Source of the DNA: Diatrype stigma
Lineage: Eukaryota; Ascomycota; Sordariomycetes; Xylariales; Diatrypaceae
Reading direction: 5' to 3'
DNA: 64,000 bases
NCBI GenBank assembly: GCA_022225965.2
Contig: JAKJXP020000010.1
Location: 496,001-560,000 of the forward strand
In this document: piece after piece, positions 57,601-64,000 of the stretch
Position numbering within the stretch: position 1 is the first letter of the stretch
Layout of the letters: every line of letters begins with the position of its first letter
The notes under the pieces: model-generated
Told to the model about the DNA's origin: nothing
Seen by the model: the letters and a program-made list of their open reading frames with translations, nothing else
Databases searched by the model: none
Program-made: the position numbers and the translations under genes

Positions 57601-59856
57601 GATGAAGAGGTTGCAGGGGAAGATAAGGCCTTGGAGCTCTGAGGGCAAGCCCTACAAGGTATTATTCCGGTATCAAGATGGCTGATTACCCTAGAATGCT
57701 GGTAGGCAACGTCGAAGCACGTTCGGGTAGGGTTTGTGGCACTACTACTACTGGGTACTCCCGAGGAGCACTCTCACGCAAACGGCGATACCAAGCACAT
57801 ATGAGGTATAAGGTATGGCATACATCAAGTATAGAGTGTTTGTAAGTGAAACTCGTAAGTGAAACGGGGCCAAAGAAAACTAGAAGACTAGAAGACTGGA
57901 AGGCTTGAAGGCTGGAAGGCTGGAAGCTTGGGATTTACTGGCCCGAGAATATCTAAGAACCTGGGACTAAAAACTTGGGTTGGGAGGTAAAAGGCAGGTT
58001 GCTAAGTTTGTTCTGTGTCATACACGAGGCGTTGAAGCAGATAGGCAGTCTGGAGGTCTGTAGGTCTGTAGCCTGTAGGTCTGTAGCCTGTAGGTCTGGA
58101 GGCGTTAGTTACATACATCCATACATCCATACCCAGCAGCAGATACGGTCCAGATATGACGGCTATGGGGTCACGCACTTGCTGCGACTCATTGCCGTGT
58201 GCGGAAAGCTCAAAGCATAACGGGCGCTAACTACGAGTAGGTACATACACGCCCAGGCACCTTGGGTGCGCCCTCAGGTATTGTACATACATAGTGCTGG
58301 TAGCCTGAGGTCTAGTGGGTGTAGGTGGCTGGGTGGATCTCGGGGATGCTACTACAGGCCACAGGCTACAGGCTACAGACAGGCAACGCAACGCACGCAA
58401 CGCAGAGCGTGTTGTTGCAACACCGCTTATTCGACTCGGGATTTCGACATGGATATTCCTGATTGCGAAAAGGCACAACCCGATAAAGGGCAGTTACTAA
58501 TTACACAGGTAGAATATCGATGATAAGATAAGTCGACAGAACACGCGCCTCATTATTTATGTAGCATCCAGTCTTATGCTAGACATTCTATGTCACATGC
58601 CAAATCCACTACCTTGGTATGTGGTCTGTAAGTCGTACTTGTAGTAGTAGAGAATAAAGGATATACAACGGTAAGCCAGGCTCCTGTATACTTAAGTAGG
58701 TAGATTAGTCCGCGGGTGAGTATGAGAATCATCCACCACCTGCATCCACCACGGCCGGTCATCACGAGCTGCCGGGCTGCATGTGCTACGGGTATGTTAC
58801 TGCTGCTCTGCTGCTGCTGCTGCCTCCGATTCTGACAGGCTGGGCCGGCGACGGCCTGATGAGATCATGCAAGCAGGGTATGTACAATCCACCTTAGTGG
58901 TCGTCTAGCGCCGTGTGCCTAGTGCCTACCGGCCTAGGTAGTGTCCCCATATCGGCTGTTACGTGACCGATAAAACCTGTAAGCCCCGAATCAGCTGCCA
59001 TTGGCTGGAGCTCCGGGTTAGGTAGTCACATACTCCCATGATTCGTGAGTGCCCACATGCTGCGGGAGTAGCTTAGCAGGTAGTAACTAGCACTGCTAGC
59101 AGGAGCTTCCTGTCTCCCTCGGTTGGTTTGCTTGCCCAGCTTGGTTGGAGTCGATAGTTGCTATCCTTGCTGCATACTACCTATGATCTGTGTACTCGAC
59201 CTAGGCAAATAGTCAACAAAGCATTGTGCCTTGTGCGTTCCCTTGTGTGCTTCATCCCATGATAACACATACCTACATTTGGAACACACTCGCCGACTCT
59301 CCTGGATGGGATCATAAGAAAGAAAGAAGCGAACCATTCCAGAAGCAGCTTCCTCTAACAACGGCCCCAGCAATCCTCTACATAGTCCGTTCTGAGAGGA
59401 GGAAACAGATGCTGCCGCTTCCGAGCTCTACTTCCTCACTGGGCCACGTTTTATCCTCCCTCCCCAACTCTATAGGCAGATAGACACAAATCGCAAAGAA
59501 CGCGGGGACCTTCCTCCTATCTACCGACTCTTCGAGCTACAGCCAGCCTCTAGTAGCAGTGATCAAGCCCAACTACCCCCGTGCAAACTCGCTCCGGTTC
59601 CCCTATTCAGTCACACGACGCACACACGCTACGAAAGAACCTCAACCTCAACGATCCCGTGCTCCTCTTGCCTACCTACCTACCTACCTATCTACCAGAC
59701 TATCTACACAACTCACGTTCACCTCTCACCCTACCGACCAGATCCGATCCGACCCGATCCGATCCGGTTCGAACCCCGACCCGCCCCGATCGATCGAGCA
59801 GACTAAGCCAGACAGACGTACAAACCCGTCTACCCACCCACATCCACCCGCCCATC
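57601..59856. other. Divergent intergenic region between CTL and Rab genes
   Basis: No supported gene. Promoters of both genes are expected. It has GGAAGGCTGGAAGGCT repeats (about 57885-57935), TGTAGCCTGTAGGTC repeats (58050-58105) and an oppositely oriented ACAGGCTACAGGCTAC patch (58355-58382). The last 150 bases carry GATCCGATCC repeats in what is probably the Rab 5' UTR. Confidence 0.5.
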
Positions 59857-60873
59857 ATGTCCTCGGCGCCGTGGGACTACATCGCGAAGCTGGTGTGCAT
59901 CGGGGACTCGGGGTGCGGCAAGTCGTCGCTGACGATCCGGCTGTGCGAGGGGCGGTTCAGCGCCCAGCACGACGTCACCATCGGCGTGGAGTTCGGGTCG
60001 CGCATCGTGCCCGTCGGGCCGCCGCACAACAAGGCCGGCAGCGCCGCCGCCATCGCCGCCGCCGCCGCCGCTTCCAGTGGCGACAGCGACGCGGGCAACA
60101 GCAGTAGTAATGATAATAATAGTAATAGCACCAATACATCACGTCCTTCCACGGCGGTAGCACCAGCAGTACCCGAGGGCCTGCCCGCACCGCGGCGCAA
60201 GGAGGTCGAGACCCCCCAGAAGCACATGAAGCTTTCTTTGTGGGATACGGCCGGACAAGAGAGTAGGTCTTCTTACACTTTGAAAAAACAAACTACTACC
60301 TGGCCTACCCCTCCCCTAGCTACCAGTCACCTACCTCCTAACCTTAGCCGTCGTCCACTGACACCAAAGCTCACCACAGCCTACAAATCCGTAACGCGGT
60401 CCTACTTCCGGGGCGCCTCGGGCGCGCTCCTCGTCTTCGACATCACGCGGCGGGCGACGTTCCTGCACGCGACGGACTGGCTCGCGGACCTGCGGCAGAT
60501 CGCCGAGCCCGACATCGTCGTCGTGCTGGTGGGCAACAAGCTGGACGAGGTGGTGGGGGAAGACAGCAACCAGAACAAGAGGGAGGTCGAGGCCTCCGAG
60601 GCCCGCGCGTGGGCGGCGCGCAACGGCGCCCTCGCCTACGTCGAGACGTCGGCCAAGAGCGGCCACAACGTCGAGGCCGCCTTCGCCGGCGTCGCCGAGC
60701 GCATCTTCGAGAACATCAACGCCGGCCGCTACGACCTCAACGACCGCCGGAGCGGCGTCAAGGGGCCCGGGCCGGGACAGGGGCCGGGCGGCGCGGCGGG
60801 GCCCGGCGGCGCGAGGGTCGTGAAGCTCTCGACGGACGCGGGGAGGAGTGCCGGGTATGGGTATTGTTGTTGA
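59857..60873 (+). CDS. Rab-family small GTPase (Rab2/Rab4-like) with large internal insert
   Basis: Vesicle-traffic GTPase with a C-terminal double-Cys (GYGYCC) for geranylgeranylation. Exons: 59857-60262 and 60380-60873; 299 residues, against about 210 usual. G1 is GDSGCGKSS (16-24), switch I is HDVTIGVEFGS with Thr41, G3 is WDTAGQE (129-135), joined by a split ACC codon to TYKSVTRSYFRGASGALLVF. G4 is NKLD (188-191) and G5 is ETSAK. All nucleotide-binding motifs are intact. An insert of about 70 residues (about 52-122; Ala run, then Ser/Asn-rich, then Pro-rich) lies between beta strands 2 and 3. The subfamily is Rab2/4/14-like; fission-yeast Ypt4 is a possible relative but I cannot be sure. 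The 117-nt intron is a multiple of three and free of stops. Confidence 0.9.
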   Translation: MSSAPWDYIAKLVCIGDSGCGKSSLTIRLCEGRFSAQHDVTIGVEFGSRIVPVGPPHNKAGSAAAIAAAAAASSGDSDAGNSSSNDNNSNSTNTSRPSTAVAPAVPEGLPAPRRKEVETPQKHMKLSLWDTAGQESRSSYTLKKQTTTWPTPPLATSHLPPNLSRRPLTPKLTTAYKSVTRSYFRGASGALLVFDITRRATFLHATDWLADLRQIAEPDIVVVLVGNKLDEVVGEDSNQNKREVEASEARAWAARNGALAYVETSAKSGHNVEAAFAGVAERIFENINAGRYDLNDRRSGVKGPGPGQGPGGAAGPGGARVVKLSTDAGRSAGYGYCC

Positions 60874-62461
60874 TACGTTCGGTCAGCTTAGGGTTCGGAC
60901 TTTAATTTGCTTTTTTGTGGATGGGCTTCCATCAGTCCTTATCTATATTTGGGTTGGGTTTGGTCGGGTTGGGCTGGTTTGGTTTGGCTTGGCTGGTTAA
61001 TTGGGAGGTTGGCGGGACAGGACGTGGGCGGGATCATGAATGGGAAATGATACCTAATGAATCAGGGGGGAGCGTGGGTGCTTATTCTCTACCCTCAAAG
61101 GGAGGAGGAGTGGGGTGAACAAAGTAAGACGATGAACCACGAACGATGAGAAGGGGGAAGGCAGGCAAGAAGAGCATCCGCATCGTCTATGTGCCCCAGC
61201 ATCGATCCATAACTCACTCACCCACGCATCATATAGCATAGCAACATGGCACAGCATGGCATGGCGTCTGCTTGTATATATATCTAGCCCACGTATCCCA
61301 ACACACATTACTACGGCAAGAAGGGCAAATGAATCGAAGGAGGAAGTCGGAACAGGAGGACTCGACTAGTCCTTTCGAAAGCCTTTCTTCGCCCCTGTGG
61401 TTCCGTGTATATACGCATTCCACGGACGGACGGGCAGACCGACAGAACGGTCAACGTCAATACAGAGGCAGGAGATGATGGGCTCATCCATCCACCCGCC
61501 GACTCGGGCACAAAGGGGGTAGTATTATGATATATATACACATATAATATGAGGGTGAAGGAGACAATACACACATAGAGAAAGTACTGTACTGTACTGT
61601 ACGTTCTCAACAAACGCAACAAAGCTATTGTATACAGTATCAAGTATATTCTCTTCGAGATGAGCTGCGATGAAAATGACCAGCAGCGATCGATGCCGAT
61701 CCAGGCCCCATATCAACAGCACTACTATATAGCAAGGCATCATAGCATAGCATAGCATAGCGTGGTAAAGTAATGGCATTTACAGACTAGCAATGAGAAA
61801 GGAGCTACCTAGGCAGACGCACCCCGACTACTACAAGTAATACTATGTTACCACGGGTATCGAAGACCTCCGTTGCTTCGGCCTCAGTTCCCTCATCTTG
61901 TCGTTATTCATACCTAGGCTTACGAACGACATCACACGCCTCCCCAGTGCGGTATAATACGATACGATACGATACGATACAGTAGGAAATAGTGCAGAGG
62001 AAAAGCGTAGTATGCTTTAACTATTAGAAAGGCGGTGGTAGTTTGGTAGGTGGGTAGGCAAGGTAGGTTAGGTAGGTAGGTAGATAATAGTAACATCTCC
62101 TGTCTTATTTTTTCGAGCTGACTCCTTTTCTTGTCTTTTCCACCGAAAGAGAAACTACAAAAACAGAGTAATGCATCCGTCACCCAAATTTCCGCACACA
62201 CCGGCCTGAAACTCCACACTTTATCTTGAGATTATTCCCTTCATGCAAATACCGGATTCTTCGTATCGTTACACTGGTCAACTAGGAGATGGGGAGGATG
62301 TTAGGGGTGGTGGTGGTGGTGGTGGTAGACAACTGTGGGTTGTCAAGTTGTTGGTAAGTAGCATTAGCATGCCCCTTACATCATATAACATAGACAGACA
62401 ATAACACCACCGGGATGGGGGCATGCTATCGCAAGCTGACTCAGGACTCCTCATAGGCCTC
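60874..62461. other. Intergenic DNA between convergent Rab and pmt2 genes
   Basis: No supported gene; 3' UTRs expected. It contains TACTG (61583-61600), CATAG (61739-61761) and GATAC (61957-61981) pentamer runs and a GGT run (about 62310-62328). Confidence 0.5.
61957..61981 (+). repeat. GATAC pentamer repeat
   Basis: About five head-to-tail ATACG/GATAC units in the 3' flank of pmt2. A related CATAG run lies 200 bases to the left. Confidence 0.85.
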
Positions 62462-64000
62462 TTAGTCAGAGATGCGCCAGGTGTCGAACCACTTCAGGTA
62501 CTTATACTGCTGGTTGCTTCCCGTCATACCCCAGCAGATAGGGATGAACAAGATGTATAGACCGATGACAACGCTGTACAGTATACCGTAGATGGTATAC
62601 TGGACCACCTTCTGCTTCTCGCGCAAGACAAAGTCCACCAGGAAGCCCAAGGTCAATATGGCGAAGTACAGTGCCGGGTAGTAGTGATGCACGTAGGTAA
62701 CACGAGCCATAACGACGAAGGGCAGGTAGTGGAGGAACCATCCCAGAATAGGGTAGAGCCCAGAGTAGTGGATCTGGTCAATGTCCTCTTGTGCCAGCTC
62801 TCTGAACCCTCGCTGCCACCTGATGATGTACCACAAGGTCAACAAGCCCACAGCCCCGAGGGACGCGGTAGACGCCCAGTAAACGAAGGGGTTACCAAGC
62901 AGGAAATACTTGACAATCTTGTCGTCCCAACCGCACATGCGAAGGCCAACATTCAGGATGGGCCATTGCCACCATTTCGAGGCAAGGTCATCTTGCTTGT
63001 CAGGATCAGGGACGAGAGCATTGTTCGAAGTCATCATGGCGACGTTCAGGTGGATGAAGTCGTGGAAGAAAGGAGACTTGTACTTTCCGGGGTCACCAGG
63101 AGGGACTGTACTAGTGGTTAGTTGCATGCCCCTTGATAGTACGGGTGGATGTTATCGACTTACGTTTCTCATTGGTGTGGCCCTCGATGTTCCAGTGGGT
63201 AAAGGTATCCCGAGGGTTGTTGCTCTTGTCGCAAGTCACCTCGATCTGCTTGAAACCCCACTGTGGCAAGTTGACATTGCCGGCGCGGAGGTAGCAGCCA
63301 AGAACCTCATGCTTCAACCGGAAGGCAGTAGTCAGGGTGCGGATCTTGCTCCTGTCGCGAGACGCAACATCATTGACCACTTCGATCTTCCAGTGATCCT
63401 TATCGTCCCCAATAGTCAGGTTGCCGTACGAAGACACTTCCTTGTGGCTCTTGGAGACAGGGGCTGGGATATCGTGGGAGTGCAGGTTTCGGCCTGTCTG
63501 CGAGTGGATCAGACGAATGACGGAGCCGTCTCCAATAAATCGTGGCTCAGCCTCTGGATCATAGTCGGCATCGTGGCGGTTGGGGTAGAACCACCACTCG
63601 TTGTTGGCATCTTTGTGGTGGTAGCATGTAACCTGTTGCTGGTTGGATCCCTCAGGATAAGCTGAGAATGGGTTAGAGAAGCTTAGCCATCAAGTCATAT
63701 TGAGGAATACATACTTTGGACGTGGCTGTGGAGAAGACCGCCGCCATAGCCCATATTCTTGATAGTCACCCTGGAACCAAATGCGACCTCAAGTGGGGAG
63801 TTGCGGCCAATCTCGCTGCCTTCCAAGTTCGCCTGGAACAGGGAGCTCATCTGAGCATCACCAGGACCACTCCTCGTCAAGATGGCGAAATGCAGGGCGA
63901 AGGAGAAGAGGTAGACCAGGAATGGGATGACGATCAGACCAACAACGCGGGCACTGAAATGGGCGGCAAGCGTCGTGTACTTCATCTTGGTGTTGCCGAA
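62462..64000 (-). CDS. pmt2: Protein O-mannosyltransferase, PMT2 subfamily (C-terminal part)
   Basis: ER-membrane dolichyl-phosphate-mannose:protein mannosyltransferase that starts O-mannosylation of secreted and wall proteins. Only about 475 C-terminal residues are in the window; the gene continues beyond 64000. Exons on the minus strand: 64000-63715 (open at the edge), 63661-63164, 63105-62462. It begins GNTKMKYTTLAAHFSARVVG and a membrane helix. Three lumenal MIR repeats follow: SPLEVAFGSRVTIKNMGYGG with LLHSHVQ; FIGDGSVIRLIHSQTGRNLH; and FRLKHEVLGCYLRAGNV. Then come WWQWPILNVGLRMCGW, four or more membrane helices, VTYVHHYYPALYFAIL and the end YLKWFDTWRISD. The C-terminal Trp-Phe-x-Thr-Trp pattern and the helix order point to PMT2 rather than PMT1 or PMT4. 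Splice sites are GTATGT/CAG and GTAAGT/CAG. Confidence 0.92.

Noticed and set aside
59760..59790. B-box-like GGTTCGAACCCC
   Set aside because: It lies in a GATCCGATCC repeat in the Rab leader, the T stem is imperfect and there is no cloverleaf around it.

Overview
The window is nuclear DNA of a filamentous ascomycete (Pezizomycotina, most likely a Sordariomycete). The evidence is many short introns with GTRAGT-type donors and CTAAC-like branch sites, GC-rich codon use set in microsatellite-rich intergenic DNA, and gene families typical of these fungi: a DUF7598 membrane protein, a serine-rich secreted cupredoxin, a Tudor-less Smn1, Rud3 and Nop15. I cannot name a species. Gene models were built by eye from splice signals, and the stated exons join in frame unless noted.

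Layout. 1-10 kb: one possible degenerate gene (about 1.3-2.0 kb, minus), a PA-TM-RING ubiquitin ligase (4.1-5.8 kb, minus), then gene-poor DNA with a 258-bp TA-flanked inverted-repeat element (7669-7926). 10-20 kb: tubulin cofactor B (minus), then about 9 kb without a convincing gene but dense in microsatellites. 20-33 kb: a Myb/SANT protein (plus) facing Trm9 (minus); a Gfo/Idh/MocA oxidoreductase (minus) divergent from an aldo/keto reductase (plus). 33-40 kb: Rud3 golgin (minus), Nop15 (minus), and Smn1 (plus) divergent from Nop15. 42-48 kb: a secreted cupredoxin (plus), a SERF/4F5 protein (minus) and a DUF7598 membrane protein (plus). 50-64 kb: Pcf11 (plus), a choline-transporter-like protein (minus), a Rab GTPase with an unusual insert (plus), and the C-terminal half of protein O-mannosyltransferase Pmt2 (minus), which runs off the right edge.

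Most genes are housekeeping: RNA processing and RNP assembly (Pcf11, Smn1, Nop15, Trm9), Golgi and secretory traffic (Rud3, the Rab, Pmt2, PA-TM-RING), tubulin folding, and NAD(P)-linked redox metabolism. There is no operon-like organisation, no secondary-metabolite cluster, no virus and no CRISPR. I found no clear new multi-gene system. The points most worth a second look are the small inverted-repeat element, the Rab insert together with its frame-neutral intron, the missing ATG of the Myb gene, the dispersed ACCTAGGT palindromes, and a short ORF whose start resembles a histone H3 tail.
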